10,785 bases of DNA from Clostridiales bacterium (GCA_012512335.1 JAAZEK010000218.1:1-10785), one strand, 5' to 3'. Positions 1 to 7,670 are shown, counted from the first letter of the stretch. Notes: generated by a model not told the origin, from the sequence alone. A program made the numbers and translations.

Positions 1-127
1 GATTTCATCTAAATCCTTTCCCAAGGCCTCCAAGTTAAACAGGCAGTTGTAAAGAATGGTGTTTTTAGGATAAACATAGCCATGGATATCACCAGGGCGC
101 ATACCAAAAACATCACCAGGAGTCAAC
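1..127. repeat. Left copy of direct repeat inside the AraC gene
   Basis: Bases 1-127 match 505-631 with a constant offset of 504 bp and a single difference (G at 97, T at 601). The difference is synonymous, an Arg CGC versus CGA codon on the minus strand. The repeat reaches the window edge, so its true length is unknown. The offset is exactly 168 codons, which keeps the AraC frame open. Confidence 0.95.
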
Positions 128-813
128 CCTGTATATTGCTTGAACATTCTTGAAAAGTAATCGGTGCTTAAACCAATAAAGGCGCCGATTTCTTCAACCA
201 GAATGGTCTCGGTATAATATTCTTCAATATATTCTAATGCTTTGTACATGTATTGAGTATACCTATATTCCCCAGCCTCATTCTTGTTACACTGCTCATG
301 AAATGAACGTGAGAATAAGACTAGAAACTCCATTAGAAGACCTTTCAATTTGATTTCCCAACCCAGCTGATGATTCTCACATTCCAAACGCATTCGTTCT
401 AGATATGAAACTGCATCTTTTCGAACTGCAGGCCCTAAACGAATTCTTTGCCACACAGAGCTGCTGTCGCTATCTAAAATTTGCTGAAGACCTGGTAGCT
501 TTTTGATTTCATCTAAATCCTTTCCCAAGGCCTCCAAGTTAAACAGGCAGTTGTAAAGAATGGTGTTTTTAGGATAAACATAGCCATGGATATCACCAGG
601 TCGCATACCAAAAACATCACCAGGAGTCAACAAGGTAGTAGTTTGATTGTAAAAATGGGTAGAAAAGCCTCTGTCTATATACACAAACTCATAGAACGAA
701 TGGGTGTGGTAAATGTTAGGACTATCAGTATTGTGCTGGGCAATTGTCACATAAATAGGAATATGCCCACTTTTAAAAAAGTTACTTCCATCCAAACGGT
801 TTACTTGTGACAC
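1..813 (-). CDS. AraC-family transcriptional regulator with internal tandem duplication (partial, runs off left edge)
   Basis: The minus-strand frame is open from a GTG start at 811-813 to the window edge, 271 codons without a stop. GTG is chosen because GAGGTGAT lies about 6 bases upstream; the nearby ATG is out of frame. Residues 1 to about 150 look like an AraC cupin sensor: the HTHSFYEFVYIDRG block, then LLTPGDVFGMRPGDIHGY and a YNCLFNL strand. Residues about 185-231 form the first helix-turn-helix of the DNA-binding domain (ALEYIEEYYTETILVEEIG, then STDYFSRMFKQYTGLTP). Where the second HTH should follow, the frame re-enters the cupin sequence (TPGDVFGMRPGDIHGY) as a near-exact repeat. 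The gene begins 17 bp after the sulfatase stop, so it is probably cotranscribed as the operon's own regulator. Family assignment is firm. Whether the duplicated structure is a working protein, a broken gene or an assembly error cannot be decided here. Confidence 0.85.
   Translation of the reverse strand, partial: MSQVNRLDGSNFFKSGHIPIYVTIAQHNTDSPNIYHTHSFYEFVYIDRGFSTHFYNQTTTLLTPGDVFGMRPGDIHGYVYPKNTILYNCLFNLEALGKDLDEIKKLPGLQQILDSDSSSVWQRIRLGPAVRKDAVSYLERMRLECENHQLGWEIKLKGLLMEFLVLFSRSFHEQCNKNEAGEYRYTQYMYKALEYIEEYYTETILVEEIGAFIGLSTDYFSRMFKQYTGLTPGDVFGMRPGDIHGYVYPKNTILYNCLFNLEALGKDLDEI
505..631. repeat. Right copy of direct repeat inside the AraC gene
   Basis: This is the partner of bases 1-127. 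It encodes the cupin part of the AraC protein from LTPGDVFG to KDLDEI (about residues 62-103). Identity stops at 631/632. The parental cupin sequence TTGTTGACTCC meets, in the other copy, the HTH sequence GGGTTGACTCC, so the junction lies at a short shared stretch beginning TTGACTCC. Confidence 0.95.
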
Positions 814-830
814 AGATATCACCTCATAAT

Positions 831-2231
831 CTACCTTGTATTGATCTTCTTATTATTTAACAACTGATTCTTCATCCATGGGGATTTTACCAGTCCATCC
901 CCTTCTTGATGCAGGGTTTCATACAGCTTCCTTCTAAATTCCTGTATAAGCTCTTGATTTTGCTCCTCTTCAATTACATTATACAACTCATGGGGGTCAT
1001 TTTTCAAATCATAAAGCTCATCAATATCGGTGGTATTCCAGATATATTTCCAGTCATTATTTCGTATCATACGTTGGGTATACAAGCCAAACTGCTGACC
1101 ATTATAGGTAGAAACAGCTTCGGTACGCCAATCCTCCACTTGTTCACCTTGTAAAAGCGGGACCATGGATCTACCAGCAAAAAAGCCCGGTATTTCTTTT
1201 CCAAGTATATCCAATAGTGTAGGAGGGATATCTAGAAAGTTACATATAAAATCACTTATAACCATACCAGGTGAAGTAACACCAGGCCATCGTATAACCA
1301 ATGGAACCCTAACAACATCATCATACATGATATAGTGCTTATCGAGCATTCGGTGACTACCACACATATCCCCATGGTCGGCTGTATAAATAACAATAGT
1401 ATTGTCAGCTTGACCTGTTTCCTTCAAGGTCTGTAGTACCTTCCCAATGGCATAATCAATCTCAGTAATGGTGGCATAGTAGAGTGCTACTGTATCCCGC
1501 CAGTCTTTCCAGGTATAATCTTCAATATTCCAGCTGTAAAGCTGCTGTTTTTGAATAAAGGGCTTATTTTTAAAATCTTCTTTAAAGCTTGGCCATGGAG
1601 GGATTTCTTCCCCATTATATAGTTCTGCAAATTCTTTAGAAGGCCTGCAAGGTAAATGTGGGCCAGGGAAATCCAAGCGGATATGCCATGGTTCATCCCC
1701 TTGGGAATACTCCTTAATCTGATTAATTGCTTGTGATGCCAACCAATTGGATACATTATCTTCGTAGGGTACAGAATCTGCTTCTCCCATCCATTCATTT
1801 TCATATTTCAATTCAGGATACTTTTTAGATCTAAACCTTCCATATTCCTTAAGACTTACATCATGGTGAAATCCGTACTCAATAGGTCCATGCTGGGGAT
1901 GACCAGCCCATTTGCCAATAAAAGAGTTGCGATAAGCTAACTGGTCTAGATCCCTTATCCAGGTATATTCTTTAGGGGATAAGGCTGAAATTTCCAGAGC
2001 ACCACCGTAATTCCATAAAGCTCCGAAGGTTTCAGGTCGTCTTCCATTTAAAAATGCCTGCCTTGACGGAGCACATATGGGAATAGGAGTATAGGCATTA
2101 GAAAACCATACTCCCTCTTCTGCAAGCTTATCTATATTTGGTGTCTGTACTGGGTACTGCTTCGCATAACCGATACAATCATATCGCTGTTGATCCGCTA
2201 CTATAATTAAAATATTTGGTTTCTTCTTCAC
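831..2231 (-). CDS. Sulfatase (Cys-type, formylglycine-dependent), cytoplasmic
   Basis: This is a member of the alkaline phosphatase superfamily sulfatases (PF00884), predicted to hydrolyse a sulfate ester. From the chosen start, visible motifs are KKPNILIIVADQQR with metal ligand D13, the signature C53-A-P-S-R57 whose Cys is normally converted to formylglycine, a GKW motif with K107, PGPHLP with H192, and TADHGD (D285, H286) followed by LDKH with K298. All the usual catalytic positions appear present, and about 466 residues is normal. There is no signal peptide, so it should act inside the cell. The GTG at 2229-2231 is preferred because homologues start right before KKPNIL; a TTG at 2268-2270 would add 13 residues and has no good ribosome site. 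GGGG lies about 11 bases upstream of the GTG, so the start is uncertain. Maturation would need an anSME-type enzyme, not seen here. The sulfated substrate is unknown. Confidence 0.93.
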   Translation of the reverse strand: MKKKPNILIIVADQQRYDCIGYAKQYPVQTPNIDKLAEEGVWFSNAYTPIPICAPSRQAFLNGRRPETFGALWNYGGALEISALSPKEYTWIRDLDQLAYRNSFIGKWAGHPQHGPIEYGFHHDVSLKEYGRFRSKKYPELKYENEWMGEADSVPYEDNVSNWLASQAINQIKEYSQGDEPWHIRLDFPGPHLPCRPSKEFAELYNGEEIPPWPSFKEDFKNKPFIQKQQLYSWNIEDYTWKDWRDTVALYYATITEIDYAIGKVLQTLKETGQADNTIVIYTADHGDMCGSHRMLDKHYIMYDDVVRVPLVIRWPGVTSPGMVISDFICNFLDIPPTLLDILGKEIPGFFAGRSMVPLLQGEQVEDWRTEAVSTYNGQQFGLYTQRMIRNNDWKYIWNTTDIDELYDLKNDPHELYNVIEEEQNQELIQEFRRKLYETLHQEGDGLVKSPWMKNQLLNNKKINTR

Positions 2232-2296
2232 AACTATTGCATCCCCTAATTGTAACAATATATCTTCCAATTTCCAGTGTCTGTTCTTTTTTACTT

Positions 2297-2355
2297 AGAT
2301 TCCTCGTAATCTCGGAATGACAAGTTGATGTCATCCAGAGCACAGCGAAGAATCT
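2297..2355. repeat. REP/MITE-like imperfect palindrome
   Basis: Two arms of 26-27 bases (2297-2322 and 2329-2355) flank a 6-base centre. The left arm begins AGATTCCTCG and ends GGAATGACA; the right arm begins TGTCATCC and ends GCGAAGAATCT. They form an imperfect inverted repeat. The TGTCATyC...AGCGAAGAATCT style is, from general knowledge, a widely scattered intergenic palindrome in bacterial genomes. It fills the gap between the stop of the oxidoreductase (2358) and the sulfatase start, so as RNA it could fold and affect expression of the downstream sulfatase. Confidence 0.7.
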
Positions 2356-2357
2356 TA

Positions 2358-3356
2358 TTATATAGAATCAACATCGACAACTTTGCCCGTATCTAGTGAT
2401 ACAATCGCTGCTTGAATTACTCTTTGAGCAGCTAATCCATCAGCTCCAGAACCATCTATTTCCTCTGGCTTAGCTCCTTCTGCCACCTGTCTAACAAAGC
2501 TACGTATTCTGTCACGGAAGGTATCATCAAAACCAGTGAATCCACCAAATACAGGATTAGTAAACACTCTCTTTTCTAAATTTCCTGCAGGGTACAGGGT
2601 GGCTTCTCGCCACATATCTTCAAATATCAAGCGCCCTTTGGTACCAGCAACTTCGCATCTTTCCATGGGATGTCCTCGTTCGATATCGTAGCTACTAGTC
2701 AAATGCCCTACCATTCCATTTTTGAATTTCATATTAATAGAAGCTGTGGACCAAATATTTCGACCAGGAGCCTTCATTGCAAAGCAGTGAACCTTATCGA
2801 TGTCTCCACAGAAATAGCGCATGATATCCACACTATGGGGATTTAAGGCTTTTAAATGATAATAGGGGGACTCCAGCTCTTGAAACTTTCCAATCCAAAG
2901 TGCCATATTAACGAAGAGCAAATCTCCTATTTGTCCATCCAGCTGCCACTTCTTTGCTTGACGTGCTGCTGGTGTGAACCGATGATTCATATCTATAGCA
3001 AAACATCGTTTCTTTTCTTTAGCCAGGGCAACCATTTCTTCTGCTTGCCCTATATCGTTACTGATAGGCTTTTCGCATAGAACATGACAGCCAGCAGACA
3101 AAGCTTCCATGGTAGGCTTGTAGTGGTCACTTCCATACTCGTATCCACCTGTAGTAACACTACAAATATCTGGTTTGATTTTATCCAGCATCTGCTGAGC
3201 ATCCAGAAACCAGGGAACACCTAAGCGTTCCCCAGCATTTCTAGCTCGTTCTTCTACGATATCGCATACCCCTGCCAGCTCAACCAGTTCGTCTTCCATA
3301 TATATGTTCGCATGTTTATTTCCAATAGGGCCCATGCCAATTACGCAGACCTTCAT
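2358..3356 (-). CDS. Gfo/Idh/MocA-family NAD(P)-dependent oxidoreductase (copy B)
   Basis: This 332-residue protein is predicted to oxidise or reduce a sugar or cyclitol with NAD(P). An N-terminal Rossmann fold shows GMGPIG at 7-12 and an acidic residue ending the second strand (GVCD, D32). The family's CEKPISND motif carries catalytic K96. The C-terminal domain has NPHSVDIMRYFCGD, with H174 and D177 matching the usual His/Asp pair. Length is normal for the family. The ATG is 3 bp after the upstream stop, and GGGGAGGAG within the end of that gene serves as ribosome site, indicating translational coupling. It is clearly paralogous to the gene at 9440-10429 (shared EKPISND, NHRFTPA and PHS-D-RYF-GD blocks). 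The exact substrate cannot be read from sequence; inositol or deoxy-sugar dehydrogenase activity is possible. Confidence 0.92.
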   Translation of the reverse strand: MKVCVIGMGPIGNKHANIYMEDELVELAGVCDIVEERARNAGERLGVPWFLDAQQMLDKIKPDICSVTTGGYEYGSDHYKPTMEALSAGCHVLCEKPISNDIGQAEEMVALAKEKKRCFAIDMNHRFTPAARQAKKWQLDGQIGDLLFVNMALWIGKFQELESPYYHLKALNPHSVDIMRYFCGDIDKVHCFAMKAPGRNIWSTASINMKFKNGMVGHLTSSYDIERGHPMERCEVAGTKGRLIFEDMWREATLYPAGNLEKRVFTNPVFGGFTGFDDTFRDRIRSFVRQVAEGAKPEEIDGSGADGLAAQRVIQAAIVSLDTGKVVDVDSI

Positions 3357-3359
3357 CTT

Positions 3360-4757
3360 TTATTTCTCCTCCCCATCTTCCTCTCCAGCTTGTAGCTTCT
3401 CAGCTGCCTTGGGAGATCCAATGTGCATAGAGTCATAAGCTTGTTGTGAGGTTTTAAAGGGGCCAAACCCTTTTCCATGCCAATTCAGGTTGGTATACAT
3501 AGGATTTTCTCTGCCAGTTTCTTTAGTTCTCTTTGCTATATGAGCTTCCATCCTGGCTGTAAGATAGGCAACAACCTCTGGCTCTTCTTCCGCTATATTA
3601 TTGTTTTCTTCAGGATCCTTAATTAAATTATACAACTCAACCTCTGCTTTGAAGTGAAAGTCTGGCTCCAAAGCACGGATTAATTTCCACTCAGGTGTTC
3701 TCCACCCATGCTTACGCATCCAGGTACATTCGGTTATATAGATTTCTGGCTCTTTTTCTCGCCATTCGCCCTTCATTAGTGGAACTAAACTTCTTCCATC
3801 GAACTCTCCATCGTAGTCAATGCCCATAATTTCTAGTATTGAAGGCATCATGTCTTTATGTTGAGTATAATCTAGATGTCTCTGTCCACCTGGTACTTTA
3901 CCTGGATAGCGAAGGATTAAAGGTACAGTTAGCGTGCAATCATAAAGTCCATGATGGTCATAGAAACAATCATGATCATGTAGAGTTTCTCCATGGTCAG
4001 AGGTGATAACAATAAGGGTTTCCTCTTCGATGCCTAGTTCTTCTACTGTAGCAAATATATTTTGGATACAGGCGTCCATATAGGCAACGGCACCATCATA
4101 TTGGGCTATAATATATTCCTTGTCAGTACAGCCCTCTGGGAACCATTCTGTGAAATAATCTACAAAAGGCTTAAACTCATATAATGAATCCAAGGATTTG
4201 TTTTCCGGATCTAGCTCATCACCAGCATAGAAAATTCTCTCGTATGGTCTTGGAGGAAGATAAGGTGAATGAGGATCCATATGTCGTAGGAATAGGAAAA
4301 AAGGTTCATCCTGCTCTGCTAGCCTGTGAAGCTCAGGTATGGCAACATTGTTCATGTTCTCTGCCTTGGGGCTTCTACCAGATTCATCGGGGCCCCAACC
4401 AGAATAATCCATATACTTATCAAAACCCCTGGAAGCTGCATTTCCTGTAAAACCAATGCAGGTAGTGTTATAGCCATTTGCCTTTAATACCTCGGCAAGT
4501 GTAGGATACTCATCTAGCATTTGACCTTCATGGCGAAGTGCAACTACATCTGTTCCAAAGCAATCCTTACCAGTTAACATAGATGCATAGCCTGGTGTAG
4601 TAGGAATACTTGGACTGAAAACATTTTGGAATACGGCTCCTCCTTCTGCAAATTTATCCATGTGAGGAGTGGTAAGCCTGTGATACCCATATAGACTCAT
4701 ATGATCGGAACGTAGACTATCAATTCCTAGAAATAAAAGATTAGGTTTTTTACTCAT
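3360..4757 (-). CDS. Sulfatase-superfamily hydrolase with Thr at the nucleophile position
   Basis: This 465-residue protein has the alkaline phosphatase/sulfatase fold (PF00884). The N-terminus KKPNLLFLGIDSLRSDH carries metal ligand D13. Further motifs are LTTPHMDKFAEGG, DPHSPY with H163 and TSDHGE with D254/H255/E257, followed by HHGLYD. The sulfatase signature is altered: T53-T-P-G-Y57 sits just before ASMLTG, where active sulfatases have C/S-x-P-x-R. The GKWH lysine motif is also not evident (IGFTGN at 101-106). Cys cannot be converted to formylglycine here, so classical sulfatase chemistry is doubtful. Thr is the nucleophile in related phosphodiesterases and phosphotransferases, so a phospho- or other ester hydrolase is an alternative. 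No signal peptide is present. GGGAG lies about 8 bases before the ATG. The acidic C-tail (GEEDGEEK) is probably disordered. Fold is sure, activity is open. Confidence 0.9.
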   Translation of the reverse strand: MSKKPNLLFLGIDSLRSDHMSLYGYHRLTTPHMDKFAEGGAVFQNVFSPSIPTTPGYASMLTGKDCFGTDVVALRHEGQMLDEYPTLAEVLKANGYNTTCIGFTGNAASRGFDKYMDYSGWGPDESGRSPKAENMNNVAIPELHRLAEQDEPFFLFLRHMDPHSPYLPPRPYERIFYAGDELDPENKSLDSLYEFKPFVDYFTEWFPEGCTDKEYIIAQYDGAVAYMDACIQNIFATVEELGIEEETLIVITSDHGETLHDHDCFYDHHGLYDCTLTVPLILRYPGKVPGGQRHLDYTQHKDMMPSILEIMGIDYDGEFDGRSLVPLMKGEWREKEPEIYITECTWMRKHGWRTPEWKLIRALEPDFHFKAEVELYNLIKDPEENNNIAEEEPEVVAYLTARMEAHIAKRTKETGRENPMYTNLNWHGKGFGPFKTSQQAYDSMHIGSPKAAEKLQAGEEDGEEK

Positions 4758-4849
4758 CTTAAATTATCTCCCTTCGTATATTTATATTTATAACTCGTTA
4801 CTATTCACACCAAAATAATAAATCATATGGAAGAAGCCTTTGCAGGATC

Positions 4850-5650
4850 CTACCTAGCCCCCAGCTTCTTCAAGCAGGCATTCAAATAACCATAGCTCTC
4901 TGCAGCAATAATTGAAACCTCTGGTAATGATAGATTCCCAGCCCCTATGACTTCCAGATTAACTGGTCCGTTGTAGCCTCCATCAACCATAGCTTTACAA
5001 TAAGCAAACAAATCAATATTACCTCTGCCACAAGCTTGATTAGGCGGTGTTCCAGGGCTTCCAACCCTTTCAATACAATCTCTTATGTGTATGTGTTTTA
5101 CTCTATCCAGAACTTGGGGTAAGGCTTCCTCAGGATTTTCTCCTGATCTATAGATATGACTTGGATCCATATCGATACCAAAACCCGCTGACTGAATCTC
5201 CTCCATAGCTCGTAAAGTTGTAGGAGTATTATAGATAGAAGCACCTACATGAGCTTTAACACAAAGACTTACTCCAAAGGACTCTGCCCTTTCAGACATC
5301 TTTCTTAGGTGGGCAATAGCATTCTGCAAATCCTCTTCGATTCCTGACTTTCCACCAGGACCTACATTAATCACTGGAATTCCGATTTCCGCCCCTGCTT
5401 CAAAGGCTTTCATCAGGCGATCTTCATCCAGCGAAGCTACCTCCATAGCTAAAAACTCCAAACCATAATCTGATACTATCTGCTTCAATTCAGAAGCCTG
5501 CTCCTGCCAACGGTCCAGCTCCAAATGCTCACACATTCCCTTGATGGCAGAAATCTCTACTCCGTCATAGCCTGACAAAGCGATGTGTTTCACTGCTGTC
5601 TCAAAATCGTAACCAGAGAAAAGTACCGAATTAACTCCTAACTTAATCAA
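4850..5650 (-). CDS. Sugar phosphate isomerase/epimerase-like TIM barrel (AP endonuclease family 2)
   Basis: This 266-residue protein matches the xylose isomerase-like TIM barrel family, whose members isomerise or epimerise sugars and cyclitols or act as keto-inositol dehydratases. Visible strand motifs are GYDGVEISA (28-36), PVINVGPGG (92-100), GIDMDPSH with D162 and H165, VKHIHIRD with H186/H188/D191, and NLEVIG with E233, the usual C-terminal metal Glu. At the position of the common first metal Glu (E-x-H) the protein has K132-A-H134, which may mark a subfamily with a different metal site. The start is TTG (5648-5650) with a strong AGGAGGG six bases upstream; there is no better ATG. It lies between the permeases and the sulfatase-like gene, which fits conversion of the imported sugar. 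The specific reaction is unknown. Confidence 0.88.
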   Translation of the reverse strand: MIKLGVNSVLFSGYDFETAVKHIALSGYDGVEISAIKGMCEHLELDRWQEQASELKQIVSDYGLEFLAMEVASLDEDRLMKAFEAGAEIGIPVINVGPGGKSGIEEDLQNAIAHLRKMSERAESFGVSLCVKAHVGASIYNTPTTLRAMEEIQSAGFGIDMDPSHIYRSGENPEEALPQVLDRVKHIHIRDCIERVGSPGTPPNQACGRGNIDLFAYCKAMVDGGYNGPVNLEVIGAGNLSLPEVSIIAAESYGYLNACLKKLGAR

Positions 5651-5698
5651 TGAAATCCCTCCTATATCTTTCTATTATTTTTCTGTAGTTCTATACTG

Positions 5699-5742
5699 AG
5701 ATTCTACTGCAAGAACCCATCTTGGGATGACTATTTGCAGTA
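5699..5742. repeat. Intergenic hairpin after permease gene, possibly a decayed repeat arm
   Basis: TACTGCAA (5705-5712) and TTGCAGTA (5735-5742) are perfect 8-bp inverted repeats around a smaller CCCA/TGGG stem (5716-5726). There is no T-run on the minus strand, so it is not a classic terminator. The stretch 5699-5731 begins AGATTC and ends GGGATGAC, resembling one arm of the palindrome at 2297-2355. It lies between the permease stop (5759) and the isomerase start (5650). Confidence 0.45.
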
Positions 5743-5758
5743 TAATTGTACTAACTCA

Positions 5759-6658
5759 TCATTCTTTTATGGCTCCCAGCATAACCCCTGTAACAAAATA
5801 TTTTTGAACAAAGGGATAAATACAAACAATGGGAAGTGTGGCCACAACAATACTTGCATATTTTAGTTGAATAGCATAAGCTACCCTTTCAAAGGCATCC
5901 TCCATTCCCTCCAGCAAATCAGGTGAATTCATGAGAAGTATCTTCCTTAGGAAGAGCTGCAAAGGATGAAGTGTAGAATCACCAAGGTACAAGGATGCAT
6001 TAAACCATGCATTCCAGTGTCCAACTGCATAAAACACAATCATTACAGCTATTATCGGAGTTGATAAGGGCAGTACAATTTTTAAGAATATACCTATATC
6101 TGTACTGCCGTCTAGCTTTGCAGACTCTGGCAAACTATCAGGTATGGAGGATTGAAAATATGTTCTGGCAACTATAAGGTTCCAAGTATTAATAGCTCCA
6201 GGGAGAATCATAGCCCATCTGCTGTTGTATAATCCCAAATTGTTAACTAGGAGAAAGGTAGGTATCAATCCACCACTGAAAAACATTGTAATGGTGACAT
6301 ACAACATAATGCCATTTCTGGCGAAGAATTCTCTGCGAGAAAGGGCGTAAGCTCCCATTAGGGTAAAAACAACGTTGATTATGGTACCTACGACGGTGTA
6401 CCAAATGGTGTTTCCATATGAAATCCATATTTCTTTATTCTCAAACACCATATTATAGGACCCTAAAGAGAATCCTTTCGGCATTAACCAAACTTCTTGA
6501 GCAAGTACTGCATTGGGCTCACTAATAGACATGCTGATAATATAGACAAAAGGATAGAGGGTGACCAGAGTCCCTATTATTAACAAGAGCTCAATGAAAA
6601 AATCACTTAGTTTATATTTGGCATATGACTTTTGACCCTGTATAAATTGATTATCCAT
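5759..6658 (-). CDS. Carbohydrate ABC transporter permease, YtcP/LplC-type
   Basis: This inner-membrane permease is one half of a sugar importer, about 299 residues. About six hydrophobic segments are seen, near residues 20-44, 82-106, 117-138, 148-165, 201-221 and 267-283. The EAA loop that contacts the ATPase is ESAKLDGSTDIGIFLKIVLP (178-197). The FFSGGLIPTFLLVNNLG stretch and the VTGVMLGAIKE C-terminus are typical of the YtcP/LplC branch. ATG at 6656-6658 is chosen because AGAGGG lies about 7 bases upstream. An ATG at 6674-6676 would overlap the preceding permease by 7 bp, but its nearest AGGA is only 2-3 bases away. The gene pairs with the permease just upstream and the lipoprotein beyond it. 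No ATPase gene is in the window; such systems often share a common MsmK/UgpC-like ATPase. Confidence 0.93.
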   Translation of the reverse strand: MDNQFIQGQKSYAKYKLSDFFIELLLIIGTLVTLYPFVYIISMSISEPNAVLAQEVWLMPKGFSLGSYNMVFENKEIWISYGNTIWYTVVGTIINVVFTLMGAYALSRREFFARNGIMLYVTITMFFSGGLIPTFLLVNNLGLYNSRWAMILPGAINTWNLIVARTYFQSSIPDSLPESAKLDGSTDIGIFLKIVLPLSTPIIAVMIVFYAVGHWNAWFNASLYLGDSTLHPLQLFLRKILLMNSPDLLEGMEDAFERVAYAIQLKYASIVVATLPIVCIYPFVQKYFVTGVMLGAIKE

Positions 6659-6669
6659 ATTATTTCCCT

Positions 6670-7602
6670 CTACCATAATCCTATCTGTGTGTAATGCCTA
6701 CTTATCCGATTTACACTAAGTAGTAATATAAAATTTATTATTGAGTTAAACAAACCTACCGCAGAACCAAAGCTATACTGTGCATTTAAGATTCCCCTTC
6801 GATAAACATAGGTGGAAATTACATCAGACACATCGTAGATAGCAGGGCTGTACATTAGGATAATCTTTTCAAATCCAACATTCATTAGATTCCCTAGTGC
6901 TAGAATTAATAGCATCACTGCTGTTGCTCTAATTCCGGGAAGGGTTATATAACGCATTTCCTTCCAGCGATTACAACCATCTATCCTAGCTGCCTCATAT
7001 AGCTGGGGATCAATGGAGGTTAGTGCTGCCATGTAGATTATTGAGTTCCAACCATAGCTTTGCCAAATCCCAGATCCAATGTACAATGGCCTGAACCAAG
7101 TCGATTCACCCATAAAATTGATAGGTTCCATGCCAAACCTTCTTAGTAATTGGTTAATAACACCGTCTGAAGGAGATAAGAAGTTGGACAGAATTCCTAC
7201 CATGACAACCAATGAAATAAAATGGGGTAAATAGCTGATGGTTTGTATTGTGCGTTTTAGATTTTTTCGTCTTATCTCATTTAGTAGTAGCGCAAAGATA
7301 ATAGGAACAGGAAAGCTGAAGATTAAAGCCAAACCACTGAGTATAAAGGTGTTAGATATTAGCCTGGTAAAATAAATGGAGGAAAAAAACTCCTTAAACC
7401 ACCTAATCCCAACCCATGGGCTTTCCCAAATACTTTGCCCTGGAGAGAAATCCTTGAAGGCAATTACCGCTCCATACATAGGTAAATAGTGAAAGACAAA
7501 ATAGTAAATAAGCACAGGAGCCACCAGCCAGAGAAGATATTTATCCCTCCGGATATTTTTCTTAAATTTTTCACTGGATTCATTAGTTAAGATTTTCCTC
7601 AT
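6670..7602 (-). CDS. Carbohydrate ABC transporter permease, LplB-type
   Basis: This is the second inner-membrane half of the sugar importer, 310 residues. The N-terminus ends in a hydrophobic segment (about 23-39) followed by HYLPMYGAVIAFKDFSP, a hallmark of LplB-like permeases. Other hydrophobic segments lie near 82-108, 125-145, 172-195, 224-241 and 278-298. The EAA loop is EAARIDGCNRWKEMRYITLP (203-222). The ATG at 7600-7602 has GGGG 4 bases upstream and AGGAG further back. It follows the binding-protein gene by 68 bp, a gap containing a stable hairpin. It ends 11 bp before the next permease start. The partner for ATP hydrolysis is not encoded nearby. Substrate class is carbohydrate by family; the specific ligand is unknown. 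Confidence 0.94.
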   Translation of the reverse strand: MRKILTNESSEKFKKNIRRDKYLLWLVAPVLIYYFVFHYLPMYGAVIAFKDFSPGQSIWESPWVGIRWFKEFFSSIYFTRLISNTFILSGLALIFSFPVPIIFALLLNEIRRKNLKRTIQTISYLPHFISLVVMVGILSNFLSPSDGVINQLLRRFGMEPINFMGESTWFRPLYIGSGIWQSYGWNSIIYMAALTSIDPQLYEAARIDGCNRWKEMRYITLPGIRATAVMLLILALGNLMNVGFEKIILMYSPAIYDVSDVISTYVYRRGILNAQYSFGSAVGLFNSIINFILLLSVNRISRHYTQIGLW

Positions 7603-7635
7603 TTACCCCGCAGACTCCTGTTTCCTATTTTTTTC

Positions 7636-7667
7636 CACCACCAAGACGCCCATTTCTATAGGTGGTG
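7636..7667 (-). repeat. Intergenic hairpin element, copy 1 (downstream of binding-protein gene)
   Basis: CACCACC (7636-7642) and GGTGGTG (7661-7667) form a perfect 7-bp stem around an 18-base loop. The stem begins 3 bases after the binding-protein stop codon on the minus strand. The loop AAGACGCCCATTTCTATA matches 15 of 18 bases at 9409-9426. No T-run follows on the minus strand; A-rich sequence does. It may protect or process the mRNA and so lower permease expression relative to the binding protein, but that is inference. Confidence 0.65.
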
Positions 7668-7670
7668 CGT

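Noticed and set aside
586..810. Plus-strand open frame of 74 codons
   Set aside because: It lies antisense to the AraC gene, whose cupin motifs are clear on the minus strand, and has no ribosome site or recognisable domain.
2268..2270. TTG at 2268-2270 as start of the sulfatase
   Set aside because: It has no ribosome site at workable spacing and adds 13 residues not typical before the KKPNIL strand; the GTG at 2229-2231 fits the family better, though not certain.
7636..7667. Rho-independent terminator after the binding-protein gene
   Set aside because: On the minus strand the stem is followed by A-rich rather than U-rich sequence, so it does not fit an intrinsic terminator.
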